From NCBI GenBank assembly GCA_943326015.2, contig CALPRQ020000028.1, forward strand, positions 1 through 54,131: a stretch of 54,131 nucleotides of DNA, written 5' to 3'. Shown in pieces: positions 8,216 through 15,435 of this stretch (the first letter of the stretch is position 1; the number at the start of each line of letters is the position of its first letter). A program made the position numbers and the translations under genes. Origin of the DNA: Chitinophaga pinensis. GTDB lineage: Bacteria > Pseudomonadota > Gammaproteobacteria > Burkholderiales > Burkholderiaceae_C. The notes beneath the pieces were generated by a model. It was not told where the DNA came from. It saw only the letters and a program-made list of their open reading frames with translations, and searched no databases.

Positions 8216-9208
8216 ATGCTGCTGTCAGGCATCACCGAGGGTAATCCGACCGTGCAGCGGCGTGCCATGGCCAAGGCCATCACGCTGCTGGAGTCGACCC
8301 GCGCCGACCACCGGCTGCAAGCCGACGAACTGCTGACCGCGCTGCTGCCGCATACCGGAGGCGCGTTGCGGCTGGGCATCAGCGGCGTGCCGGGGGTGGG
8401 CAAGTCCACCTTCATCGAGGCGCTCGGGCTGTACCTGATCGAGCAGGGCTACCGCGTCGCGGTGCTGGCGATCGATCCGTCGTCGAGCGTCTCGGGCGGC
8501 TCCATCCTGGGCGACAAGACCCGCATGGAGCAGCTCTCGGTGCACGAGCGCGCCTATATCCGGCCCAGCCCGAGCAGCGGCACGCTGGGCGGCGTGGCCG
8601 AGAAGACGCGCGAGGCGATGCTGGTCTGCGAGGCCGCCGGCTACGACATCGTGATCGTCGAGACGGTCGGCGTCGGCCAGTCGGAGACCACGGTCGCCAA
8701 TATGACCGACATGTTCTGTCTGCTGCAGCTGCCCAATGCGGGCGACGAACTGCAGGCGATCAAGAAGGGCGTGATGGAGCTGGCCGATCTGGTCGTGATC
8801 AACAAGGCCGACCTTGACCCGCTGGCCGCGACCCGGGCCCAGCTCCAGATCCAGTCCTCGCTGCGCCTGTTGGGTCACCACGGCAACCCCGAGCATGACC
8901 CTCACGACGATAGCCAGTGGCAGCCGACCGTGGTCCAGCTCAGCGCCTTGCAGGGCCAGGGCGTGGCCGAGTTCTGGCAGCAGGTCAGCCGTTTCCGGCA
9001 GCTGCAAACCGACAATGGCCGTTTCGCCGCCAAGCGCCAGCGCCAGACCCAGTCCTGGATGTGGGAGCGCATCGAGGCCGGCTTGCGCCAGCGTTTCCGT
9101 GACCACTCCGCCGTGAAGGCGCAACTCGACAACACCACCCGGCAGGTCCTGCAGGGACAACTGCCCGCTTCGACGGCAGCGCGCCAGCTGCTGGAACTGT
9201 TCAACTGA
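8216..9208 (+). CDS. meaB: Methylmalonyl-CoA mutase-associated GTPase MeaB (ArgK)
   Basis: A 330-residue SIMIBI-class GTPase that protects and reloads methylmalonyl-CoA mutase with cobalamin. Walker A is GVPGVGKST (about residue 60), the switch region includes DPSSSVSGGSILGDKTRM and ETVGVGQSE, and NKAD is the guanine-specificity motif. The start ATG is six bases after the mutase stop. This was formerly called ArgK; the context leaves little doubt about the mutase role. Confidence 0.95.
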   Translation: MLLSGITEGNPTVQRRAMAKAITLLESTRADHRLQADELLTALLPHTGGALRLGISGVPGVGKSTFIEALGLYLIEQGYRVAVLAIDPSSSVSGGSILGDKTRMEQLSVHERAYIRPSPSSGTLGGVAEKTREAMLVCEAAGYDIVIVETVGVGQSETTVANMTDMFCLLQLPNAGDELQAIKKGVMELADLVVINKADLDPLAATRAQLQIQSSLRLLGHHGNPEHDPHDDSQWQPTVVQLSALQGQGVAEFWQQVSRFRQLQTDNGRFAAKRQRQTQSWMWERIEAGLRQRFRDHSAVKAQLDNTTRQVLQGQLPASTAARQLLELFN

Positions 9209-9232
9209 TTCATCCCCCCGGAGACCACCACC

Positions 9233-10765
9233 ATGCAAGAAATCCTGCAACAACTGGAGCAGAAACGCGAGGCCGCGCGCCTCGGCGGCGGGCAAAAGCG
9301 CATCGATGCGCAGCACGCCAAGGGAAAACTGACCGCGCGCGAGCGGCTCGAAGTCCTGCTTGACGAGGGCACCTTCGAGGAATGGGACATGTTCGTCGAG
9401 CACCGCTGCACCGACTTCGGCATGGAAGGCAACAAGATCCCGGGTGACGGCGTCGTGACCGGCTACGGCATGATCAACGGCCGCCTGGTCTTCGTCTTCA
9501 GCCAGGACTTCACCGTCTTTGGCGGCGCGCTGTCCGAGGCCCATGCCGAAAAGATCTGCAAGGTGATGGACCAGGCCATGAAGGTCGGCGCGCCGGTGAT
9601 CGGCCTCAACGATTCGGGCGGCGCCCGCATCCAGGAAGGCGTCGCGTCGCTGGGCGGTTATGCCGATGTGTTCCAGCGCAACGTGATGGCGTCGGGCGTG
9701 GTGCCGCAGATCTCGATGATCATGGGTCCGTCGGCCGGCGGCGCGGTGTATTCGCCCGCGATGACCGACTTCATCTTCATGGTCAAGGACAGCTCCTACA
9801 TGTTCGTGACCGGCCCCGAAGTGGTCAAGACCGTGACCCACGAGGAAGTGACGGCCGAGGAACTCGGCGGCGCGATCACGCACACGACCAAGTCCGGCGT
9901 GGCCGACCTGGCGTTCGAGAACGATGTCGAGGCGCTGCTGATGCTGCGCCGCCTCTACAACTACCTGCCGCTGAACAACCGCGAGAAGGCCCCCGCGCGC
10001 CCGAGCGGTGACCCGATCGACCGCATGGACCTGAGTCTGGATACCCTGGTGCCGGACAACCCGAACAAGGCCTACGACATGAAGGAGCTGATTGTCAAGA
10101 CGGTTGACGACGGCGATTTCTTCGAGATCCAGCCCCATTACGCGGCCAACATCATCATCGGCTTCGCGCGCATGGATGGCCAGACGGTGGGCATCGTCGC
10201 CAACCAGCCGCTGGTGCTGGCCGGCTGCCTCGACATCAAGAGCTCGATCAAGGCCGCGCGCTTCGTGCGCTTCTGTGACGCCTTCAACATTCCCGTGGTG
10301 ACTTTCGTCGACGTGCCCGGCTTCATGCCCGGTACCTCGCAGGAGTTCGGCGGCATCATCAAGCATGGCGCCAAGCTGCTTTACGCCTACGCCGAGTGCA
10401 CGGTCCCGAAGATCACCGTGATCACGCGCAAGGCCTATGGCGGCGCCTACGACGTGATGGCGTCCAAGCACCTGCGCGGCGACGTCAACCTGGCCTGGCC
10501 GAACGCCGAGATCGCCGTGATGGGCGCCAAGGGCGCGGTCGAGATCATCTTCCGCGAGGAGAAGAAGGACCCGGCCAAGCTCGCCGAGCGCGAGGCCGAG
10601 TACAAGACCCGCTTCGCCAATCCCTTCGTTGCGGCCGAGCGCGGCTACATCGATGACGTCATCCTGCCGCACGAGACCCGCAAGCGCATCTGCCGCAGCC
10701 TGGTCATGCTCAAGGACAAGAAGATCGAAAACCCGTGGCGCAAGCACGGCAACATTCCGCTGTAA
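9233..10765 (+). CDS. pccB: Propionyl-CoA carboxylase beta (carboxyltransferase) subunit
   Basis: The 510-residue carboxyltransferase moves CO2 from carboxybiotin to propionyl-CoA, giving (S)-methylmalonyl-CoA. The two crotonase-like halves carry the oxyanion-hole glycines ([22 protein letters not shown]) and, in the C-terminal half, [24 protein letters not shown] and the final [10 protein letters not shown], a standard ending of PccB/AccD5-type proteins. It sits between meaB and the biotin carboxylase subunit, supporting propionyl- rather than acetyl-CoA as main substrate. Confidence 0.95.
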   Translation: MQEILQQLEQKREAARLGGGQKRIDAQHAKGKLTARERLEVLLDEGTFEEWDMFVEHRCTDFGMEGNKIPGDGVVTGYGMINGRLVFVFSQDFTVFGGALSEAHAEKICKVMDQAMKVGAPVIGLNDSGGARIQEGVASLGGYADVFQRNVMASGVVPQISMIMGPSAGGAVYSPAMTDFIFMVKDSSYMFVTGPEVVKTVTHEEVTAEELGGAITHTTKSGVADLAFENDVEALLMLRRLYNYLPLNNREKAPARPSGDPIDRMDLSLDTLVPDNPNKAYDMKELIVKTVDDGDFFEIQPHYAANIIIGFARMDGQTVGIVANQPLVLAGCLDIKSSIKAARFVRFCDAFNIPVVTFVDVPGFMPGTSQEFGGIIKHGAKLLYAYAECTVPKITVITRKAYGGAYDVMASKHLRGDVNLAWPNAEIAVMGAKGAVEIIFREEKKDPAKLAEREAEYKTRFANPFVAAERGYIDDVILPHETRKRICRSLVMLKDKKIENPWRKHGNIPL

Positions 10766-10786
10766 GTGCCTGAGGAGATAAAGAAC

Positions 10787-12838
10787 ATGTTCAACAAGAT
10801 CCTGATCGCCAACCGCGGCGAAATCGCCTGCCGCGTCATCGCCACCGCCCGCAAGATGGGCATCCAGACCGTCGCGGTCTATTCCGAGGCCGACAAGGAA
10901 GCGCGCCATGTGCGCCTGGCCGACGAGGCCGTGCTGCTGGGCCCGGCCGCGAGCCGCGAGTCCTACCTGGTCGCCGACAAGATCATCGCCGCGGCCAAGG
11001 CCACCGGCGCCCAGGCCATCCACCCCGGCTACGGCTTCCTGTCCGAGAACGAGGCCTTCGCCAAGCGCTGCGAGGAAGAGGGCATCGCCTTCATCGGCCC
11101 GAAGGCGCATTCGATCGCGGCCATGGGCGATAAGATCGCCTCCAAGAAGCTGGCCAACGAGGCCCAGGTCAACACCATTCCGGGCTACAACGACCCGATC
11201 GCCAACGCCGAAGCGGCGGTCGGCATCGCCCAGGGCATCGGCTATCCGGTCATGATCAAGGCGTCGGCTGGCGGCGGCGGCAAGGGCCTGCGCGTCGCGT
11301 TCAACGACAAGGAAGCGTTCGAAGGCTTCACCGCCTGCCAGAACGAGGCCCGCAACAGCTTCGGCGACGACCGCATCTTCATCGAGAAGTTCGTCGAGCA
11401 GCCGCGCCACATCGAGATCCAGATCCTGGGCGACAGCCACGGCAACGTGGTGTACCTGAACGAGCGCGAGTGCTCGATCCAGCGCCGCCACCAGAAGGTG
11501 ATCGAGGAGGCGCCCAGCCCCTTCATCTCCGACGCGACCCGCAAGGCGATGGGCGAGCAGGCCGTGGCGCTGGCCAAGGCGGTGCAGTACCAGTCGGCCG
11601 GCACGGTCGAGTTCGTGGTCGGCAAGGACCAGGACTTCTACTTCCTGGAGATGAACACCCGCCTGCAGGTGGAGCACCCGGTCACCGAGTGCATCACCGG
11701 CCTGGACCTGGTCGAGCAGATGATCCGCGTCGCCGCTGGCGAGAAGCTGACTTTCGGTCAGGCCGATGTCAAGCGCGACGGCTGGGCGATCGAGTGCCGC
11801 ATCAACGCCGAGGACCCGTTCCGCAACTTCCTGCCCTCGACCGGCCGCCTGGTGCGCTTCACGCCCCCGAAGGAATCGATGTGGCAGGCCGATCTGGCGC
11901 ACACGTACGGCGTGCGCGTCGACACCGGCGTGTTCGAGGGTGGCGAGATCCCGATGTTCTACGACTCGATGATCGCCAAGCTCATCGTGCACGGCAAGGA
12001 CCGCAATGACGCCATTGCCAAGATGCGCGAGGCGCTCAACGGCTTCGTGATCCGCGGCATCAACTCCAACATCCCGTTCCAGGCCGCGCTGCTCGCGCAC
12101 CCGGACTTCGTGTCGGGCAACTTCAACACCGGCTTCATCGCTCACCACTATGCGGGTGGTTTCCGCGCCGAGGACGTGCCGCACGATGACCAGGACTTCC
12201 TGGTCGCACTGGCTGCCTTCGTGCGCCGCAAGTCGCGCGAGCGCGCTACCGGCCTGTCGGGCCAGCTGCCGGGCTACGGCGTCCAGGTTGGCAAGGACTT
12301 CACCGTCATCAGCCTCGACATGGAAGGCAACCACGGCTACACCAAGGTTCATGTCGATGAGTTCATCGGCAAGACCGGCTCGGCGCTGGTGTGCGTTGGC
12401 GACAAGCGCTACCAGATCAGCTCGCCCTCGCGCCTGAACGACGTCGTCATCACCGGCGAGGTCAACGGTCAGCCGTTCACGGCTCAGATCGAGCGCGGCT
12501 CGAAGAAGAACCCGCTCGCGCTGATCGTGCAGCACAACGGCACCAAGCTCGAGTGCATGGTGGTGTCGCCGCGCATGGCCGATCTCTATCGCCAGATGCC
12601 CTACAAGGCAGCGCCCGACCTGAGCCAGTTCGTGCTGTCGCCGATGCCGGGTCTGCTGGTCGAGGTCGCCGTCAAGCCGGGCCAGAAGGTCCAGGCCGGC
12701 GAGCGCGTCGCGGTGATCGAGGCCATGAAGATGGAAAACGTGCTGTTCGCCGCCGCCGATGGCGTGGTCGCCAAGGTGCTGGCCAACAAGGGCGAGTCGC
12801 TGGTGGTCGATCAGGCCATCGTGGAGTTCGAGAAGTGA
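10787..12838 (+). CDS. pccA: Propionyl-CoA carboxylase alpha (biotin carboxylase/BCCP) subunit
   Basis: ATP-dependent carboxylation of its own biotin, for use by the beta subunit. The start at 10787 gives the standard [18 protein letters not shown] with a GAGGAG ribosome site just before it; an in-frame GTG at 10766 is less likely. Domains in order: biotin carboxylase N-domain, ATP-grasp with glycine loop [12 protein letters not shown] and [14 protein letters not shown], biotin carboxylase C-domain, a PCC-type middle (BT) domain, and a C-terminal biotinyl domain with EAMKMEN, the Lys being biotinylated (about residue 648 of 683). Its TGA overlaps the GTG start of the next gene by four bases. 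Confidence 0.95.
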   Translation: MFNKILIANRGEIACRVIATARKMGIQTVAVYSEADKEARHVRLADEAVLLGPAASRESYLVADKIIAAAKATGAQAIHPGYGFLSENEAFAKRCEEEGIAFIGPKAHSIAAMGDKIASKKLANEAQVNTIPGYNDPIANAEAAVGIAQGIGYPVMIKASAGGGGKGLRVAFNDKEAFEGFTACQNEARNSFGDDRIFIEKFVEQPRHIEIQILGDSHGNVVYLNERECSIQRRHQKVIEEAPSPFISDATRKAMGEQAVALAKAVQYQSAGTVEFVVGKDQDFYFLEMNTRLQVEHPVTECITGLDLVEQMIRVAAGEKLTFGQADVKRDGWAIECRINAEDPFRNFLPSTGRLVRFTPPKESMWQADLAHTYGVRVDTGVFEGGEIPMFYDSMIAKLIVHGKDRNDAIAKMREALNGFVIRGINSNIPFQAALLAHPDFVSGNFNTGFIAHHYAGGFRAEDVPHDDQDFLVALAAFVRRKSRERATGLSGQLPGYGVQVGKDFTVISLDMEGNHGYTKVHVDEFIGKTGSALVCVGDKRYQISSPSRLNDVVITGEVNGQPFTAQIERGSKKNPLALIVQHNGTKLECMVVSPRMADLYRQMPYKAAPDLSQFVLSPMPGLLVEVAVKPGQKVQAGERVAVIEAMKMENVLFAAADGVVAKVLANKGESLVVDQAIVEFEK

Positions 12839-13365
12839 GCGCGCCGAGCAACGCCGGGCCGTCCCAAGTTGCGAGCGCCCCCTCGGGGGGCAGCGTTAGC
12901 GTGGGGGCTCGACCCTTCAAGGTGCTGGGCATCCAGCAGATCGCCATCGGCGGTCCCGACAAGACCCGCATGCAGAAGCTCTGGGTCGACATGCTGGGTC
13001 TGGAAGTCACCGGAACCTTCAAGTCCGAGCGCGAGAACGTCGACGAGGACATCTGCGCCATGGGCAAGGGTGCCTTCAAGGTCGAGGTCGATCTGATGCA
13101 GCCGCTCGACCCCGACAAGAAGCCCGCAGTGCACACCACGCCGCTGAATCATGTGGGCCTGTGGATCGACGACCTGCCCAAGGCGGTCGAATGGCTGAGC
13201 GCCAATGGCGTGCGCTTCGCGCCGGGCGGCATCCGCCAGGGGGCCGCCGGCTACGACATCACCTTCCTGCACCCGAAGTCGAACGACCAGTTCCCGATTG
13301 CGGGCGAGGGCGTGCTGATCGAGCTGGTGCAGGCACCGCCCGAGGTGATCGCGGCGCTGGGTTGA
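12835..13365 (+). CDS. VOC-fold protein, candidate methylmalonyl-CoA epimerase
   Basis: A 176-residue protein started by GTG in a GTGA overlap with pccA. The vicinal-oxygen-chelate fold begins near residue 25 ([15 protein letters not shown] ... [10 protein letters not shown]) and continues with [18 protein letters not shown] and [10 protein letters not shown]. Position in the operon fits the epimerase that turns (S)- into (R)-methylmalonyl-CoA. Of the family metal ligands, the His of LNHVG and the Glu of LIELV are present, but the first ligand (His in the usual DHIGIAV) is Gln here. The first 25 residues are low-complexity and encoded by a GC palindrome, so the functional start may lie further in. 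Lactoylglutathione-lyase-like activity is an alternative. Confidence 0.75.
   Translation: MSAPSNAGPSQVASAPSGGSVSVGARPFKVLGIQQIAIGGPDKTRMQKLWVDMLGLEVTGTFKSERENVDEDICAMGKGAFKVEVDLMQPLDPDKKPAVHTTPLNHVGLWIDDLPKAVEWLSANGVRFAPGGIRQGAAGYDITFLHPKSNDQFPIAGEGVLIELVQAPPEVIAALG
12877..12891. repeat. GC-rich palindrome at the 5' end of the epimerase gene
   Basis: GCCCCC and GGGGGC arms (12877-12882, 12886-12891) enclose TCG, and the GCAGCG...GTGGGGGC sequence continues past it. It resembles short intergenic palindromes common in Comamonadaceae genomes that are sometimes read into proteins as a [12 protein letters not shown]-like linker, which is exactly what is translated here. Family assignment of the repeat is from memory, not from a search. 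Confidence 0.5.
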
Positions 13366-13405
13366 TCCGGCTGGGGGGGCCAACAGGCATCCCCTTTCAA
13401 GCATG

Positions 13406-13447
13406 AAGGCGCGGTAGATTCCTCTGATTCTGCCGCGCCTTGTTTTT
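13406..13447 (+). terminator. Intrinsic terminator of the mcm-pcc operon
   Basis: A 13-bp stem with one G-T wobble (13406-13418 with 13429-13441) encloses a 10-base loop and is followed by a G and then six T. It lies about 40 bases after the epimerase stop. Confidence 0.88.
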
Positions 13448-13600
13448 TCCGGGAAACATCAGCGCTGTCGCTTCCACTCGTGCCCGTCTCAAGCTGGAAG
13501 GGCGGTGTCGTGCAGCAGGAGGTGCCTCGGAATTTGGAAGAAATCTTAAGCTGAGGGGTACGGCGGTAAACACTTGAAATTTGTTCGTGTCTTTCATGCG

Positions 13601-13658
13601 GCCCAACGCCTAAGTTCAGCTGCCGCCGTAGGCGGTCGGCTGCGACGAATAGTTAATC
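13601..13658 (-). other. attC-like integron recombination site (cassette with the 81-residue ORF)
   Basis: Read on the minus strand, the site starts with GATTAAC (R''-like, 13652-13658), which contains the TAA stop of the 81-residue ORF. It has a central CCGCC/GGCGG hairpin and ends with AACTTAGGC followed by the perfect R' core GTTGGGC (13601-13607). The right half closely follows the classic attC pattern seen in the aadA cassette. Length 58 bp is within the attC range. L-box pairing is imperfect, as is normal for attC. No integrase gene is visible. Confidence 0.62.
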
Positions 13659-13898
13659 TCCGTCTTCTCCATCAGGTTCATCAATTGGACGAGAGCCATG
13701 CACATCCTCTTCATCCCAATCATCATCATCGCCACCTTCGAGTGAGCGTTGAGAATCACGCTCCTCTTGTTCTTCTATCGCACGATAGTGCTCGGCCATT
13801 TCCATTTTTTCCTCTTGATCGGCTGCTCGTTGACTGCACTCTGGGCAATCTGGCTCATAGCAGTCGCAAGGATCTTCCATATTTTGACTTTCGCTCAT
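13653..13898 (-). CDS. Small acidic Cys-rich protein of an integron cassette
   Basis: An 81-residue ORF with ATG at 13898 and a good ribosome site (GGAG, seven bases before). It begins 21 bases after the R' core of the preceding attC-like site and stops inside its own attC, the exact layout of a gene cassette. The protein has a Cys cluster (CDCYEPDCPEC) that could bind a metal, a charged helix, and a very acidic tail (GGDDDDWDEEDVHG ... DEPDGEDGD). Base composition is clearly less GC-rich than flanking core genes. I do not recognise the family. An acidic DNA-mimic or metal-binding role would be a guess. Confidence 0.7.
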   Translation of the reverse strand: MSESQNMEDPCDCYEPDCPECSQRAADQEEKMEMAEHYRAIEEQEERDSQRSLEGGDDDDWDEEDVHGSRPIDEPDGEDGD

Positions 13899-13918
13899 AT
13901 GTTCTCCATAAACTGATT

Positions 13919-13990
13919 TACTAACGTTGGAGCTGAACCGCGAGCGGCGGCGGCACGCCGACGCGATTCGGCTCGAGCGACCGGTTAGAG
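13919..13990 (-). other. attC-like integron recombination site (cassette with the 135-residue ORF)
   Basis: On the minus strand: R''-like CTCTAAC (13984-13990) one base after the TGA of the upstream ORF, then GCTCGAGCCG and its near-complement CGGTTCAGC with one extra unpaired base, a GC-rich central hairpin, and CAACGTTAG (R' 13919-13925, GTTAGTA). The offset pairing with an extrahelical base is characteristic of attC sites, which recombine as folded single strands. Length 72 bp. The last two R' bases deviate from the GTTRRRY consensus. Confidence 0.6.
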
Positions 13991-13991
13991 C

Positions 13992-14399
13992 TCACTTCTG
14001 CTCAGCCTGGTTGCGCCACCCCGTGAATCGGATAACCCGTTTAGTCACCCTACGCCCTTCTGCGCCAATACCGAGACTAATGGACTGTTCGTCGGCTTTC
14101 GCGCCGGCGTGCCCCTTGCCTGAAAGATCATAGAACTCCTCGATTTGGACTTCAGCGGAGTTAGCGATGCGTTCGGCGATCGATAACTCCTGCGAGACGC
14201 GCGCTTGATGCGCTTGGAATTCCATGACGATCTGCTGCTTTCGCGCCTCTTCCTCTAGGCTCGCAACCCCTTGTGATTCTGCGGCATCAACATCCTCACG
14301 TGACTTTGAGAGCGCTGTATAGGCCGCCCGCAGGTAACCGGGGACAAAAAACTCGATGGCAACGTCGCCAGCGATGGAGGCAATCTTCTTTGTGTCCAT
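13992..14399 (-). CDS. Hypothetical protein of an integron cassette
   Basis: A 135-residue ORF from ATG 14399 (MDTKKIASIAGDVAIEFFVP). A GTG at 14450 would add 17 residues and lies inside the R' core itself, so both starts are possible. The N-terminal part has a hydrophobic helix (AIEFFVPGYLRAAYTAL), the middle is a charged amphipathic helix, probably coiled-coil (REDVDAAESQGVASLEEEARKQ), and the end is basic. No catalytic motif and no signal peptide seen. The stop lies directly at the R'' of the attC-like site, marking it as the cassette gene. Lower GC than its surroundings. Function unknown. Confidence 0.68.
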   Translation of the reverse strand: MDTKKIASIAGDVAIEFFVPGYLRAAYTALSKSREDVDAAESQGVASLEEEARKQQIVMEFQAHQARVSQELSIAERIANSAEVQIEEFYDLSGKGHAGAKADEQSISLGIGAEGRRVTKRVIRFTGWRNQAEQK

Positions 14400-14448
14400 A
14401 GAATGAATTTTGTGAGCTCTAACTTTGTTCTCTGGCGACAGTTCTGCC

Positions 14449-14455
14449 ACCTAAC
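14449..14455 (-). other. R' core (GTTAGGT) at the upstream boundary of the cassette pair
   Basis: On the minus strand GTTAGGT matches GTTRRRY perfectly and marks the 5' boundary of the first cassette. The sequence before it lacks an attC fold, so it may be a remnant attI or a worn attC. A 7-bp inverted repeat, TAACTTG/CAAGTTA (14470-14488), lies close by. Confidence 0.45.
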
Positions 14456-14469
14456 ATCGGAATGCCAGA

Positions 14470-14488
14470 TAACTTGTCCTGCAAGTTA
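14470..14488. repeat. 7-bp inverted repeat beside the cassette boundary
   Basis: TAACTTG (14470-14476) and CAAGTTA (14482-14488) flank TCCTG. The position 15 bases from the R' core suggests it belongs to the recombination platform (attI-like) or to a promoter operator. Nothing else is visible to decide. Confidence 0.4.
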
Positions 14489-14559
14489 CTGTTAAGATAC
14501 AGTGAGCCGCGTGCAAGGCAAGATAACAAGACAGAAATAGCAGAAGCCGACAGCTTAGT

Positions 14560-14609
14560 GGGTTGATGCGACCCATCTGGGTGTAGGCAGAGAGCCTACC
14601 GCATCGCCC
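14560..14609. repeat. Perfect three-way-junction inverted repeat
   Basis: Three helices abut with no unpaired base between them. The outer stem is GATGCG (14565-14570) with CGCATC (14600-14605), extendable by GGG/CCC at 14560-14562 and 14607-14609. Hairpin one is ACCCA (14571-14575) with TGGGT (14578-14582). Hairpin two is GTAGGC (14583-14588) with GCCTAC (14594-14599). The surrounding region 14456-14711 has no convincing ORF. It could be a structured RNA or a DNA cruciform used by a mobile element. Confidence 0.55.
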
Positions 14610-14711
14610 GGATGACCGCTATTTGGATTGGGTGGCGAGTGACGGCTACTGGCCGAGAGCCGACATCCAGAATTGGTGCGTCAAGCATCAGTCATGCCTC
14701 AGCCCGACGGG

Positions 14712-14738
14712 AAAAAACCATCAGCGTAGGGGTTTTTT
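14712..14738 (-). terminator. Terminator at the 3' end of the rnfB-like gene
   Basis: On the minus strand AAAAAACC pairs with GGTTTTTT around a short loop, and the T-run acts as the tail. The hairpin overlaps the last codons of the ferredoxin gene and ends the minus-strand phaZ-rnfB transcript. Confidence 0.75.
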
Positions 14739-15413
14739 TTGAATTTCCTGTCGGCTCGCGCGCGAGCGCGCCAACGCGGCCTCGATCATGGCTTTCTTGC
14801 GGTCGAGCATGGCCGGATCGGTGTGCTTGGAATGCTCGGCCAGGTGGGCGAGCTTTTCCTGGGCCTTGACTTGCTGGCGTTCGTGGTGCTCGACCTCCTC
14901 GCGCTTAAGACGCTCGACATGCCAGTTGTAGCGCTCGCGCGCCTGGTCGGCCTGCGCAGTCGACCAGGCCGACCATCCGGTCAGCTCGCCGCTGGCGCTG
15001 ACCAGCGAGATGCAATCGACCGGGCAGACCGGCAGGCAGAGCTCGCAGCCGGTGCACCAGGGCTCGATCACGGTGTGCATGCGCTTGTTGCCGCCCACGA
15101 TGGCATCGGTCGGGCAGGCCTTGATGCACAGCGTGCAGCCTATGCACCAGTCCTCGTCGATGATGGCCAGCGTGCGCACCGACTCCTGCCCATGCCCGGA
15201 GTCGAGCGCCTTGACCGGCCGGCCGCTGATGGCGGCCAGCCGGGCCACGCCTTCGGCACCGCCTGGCGGGCACTGGTTGATGTCGGCCTGACCCTGAGCG
15301 ATGGCCCGCGCGTAGGACGCGCAATCCGGAAAACCGCAGCGCGTGCACTGGGTCTGCGGCAGGGCCGCGTCGAGGCGAGCGATCAGCTCGCTCTCGGCGT
15401 GCGCAACCCTCAT
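14721..15413 (-). CDS. rnfB: RnfB-type ferredoxin (electron transport complex subunit B-like)
   Basis: A 230-residue iron-sulfur protein. An N-terminal Fes-type 4Fe-4S site (CTRCGFPDCASYARAI, then NQCPPGG) is followed by two 4Fe-4S ferredoxin motifs (CIGCTLCIKACPTDAI and CTGCELCLPVCPVDCI) and a long charged C-terminal helix rich in Lys/Glu/His. The N-terminal membrane anchor of enteric RnfB is missing and no other rnf gene is present, so this is the stand-alone betaproteobacterial form, probably an electron carrier for reductive or repair enzymes. ATG at 15413 chosen; an in-frame TTG at 15428 exists. It lies 22 bases downstream of phaZ. Confidence 0.88.
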   Translation of the reverse strand: MRVAHAESELIARLDAALPQTQCTRCGFPDCASYARAIAQGQADINQCPPGGAEGVARLAAISGRPVKALDSGHGQESVRTLAIIDEDWCIGCTLCIKACPTDAIVGGNKRMHTVIEPWCTGCELCLPVCPVDCISLVSASGELTGWSAWSTAQADQARERYNWHVERLKREEVEHHERQQVKAQEKLAHLAEHSKHTDPAMLDRKKAMIEAALARSRASRQEIQKKPLR

Positions 15414-15435
15414 CACGTCAGCGCTCAAGCCTGGA

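Noticed and set aside
8225-12535. A 1,436-codon antisense open frame across meaB, pccB and pccA
   Set aside because: It mirrors the third-position GC bias of real genes on the other strand. Its translation is Leu/Asp/Val/His/Arg-rich low-complexity sequence with no domain, and the sense genes are certain.
13397-13597. A 66-codon minus-strand ORF starting 3 bases after the last R' core (MKDTNKFQVFTAVPLS)
   Set aside because: Its position is what a further cassette gene would have, but it lacks a ribosome site, runs through the terminator of the mcm operon and has no attC at its end. It may be a truncated cassette remnant; not called as a gene.
14456-14711. Integron integrase gene next to the cassettes
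   Set aside because: No frame in this stretch or on the other side of the cassettes encodes tyrosine-recombinase motifs; the nearest recombinases are more than 15 kb away and are not IntI-like.
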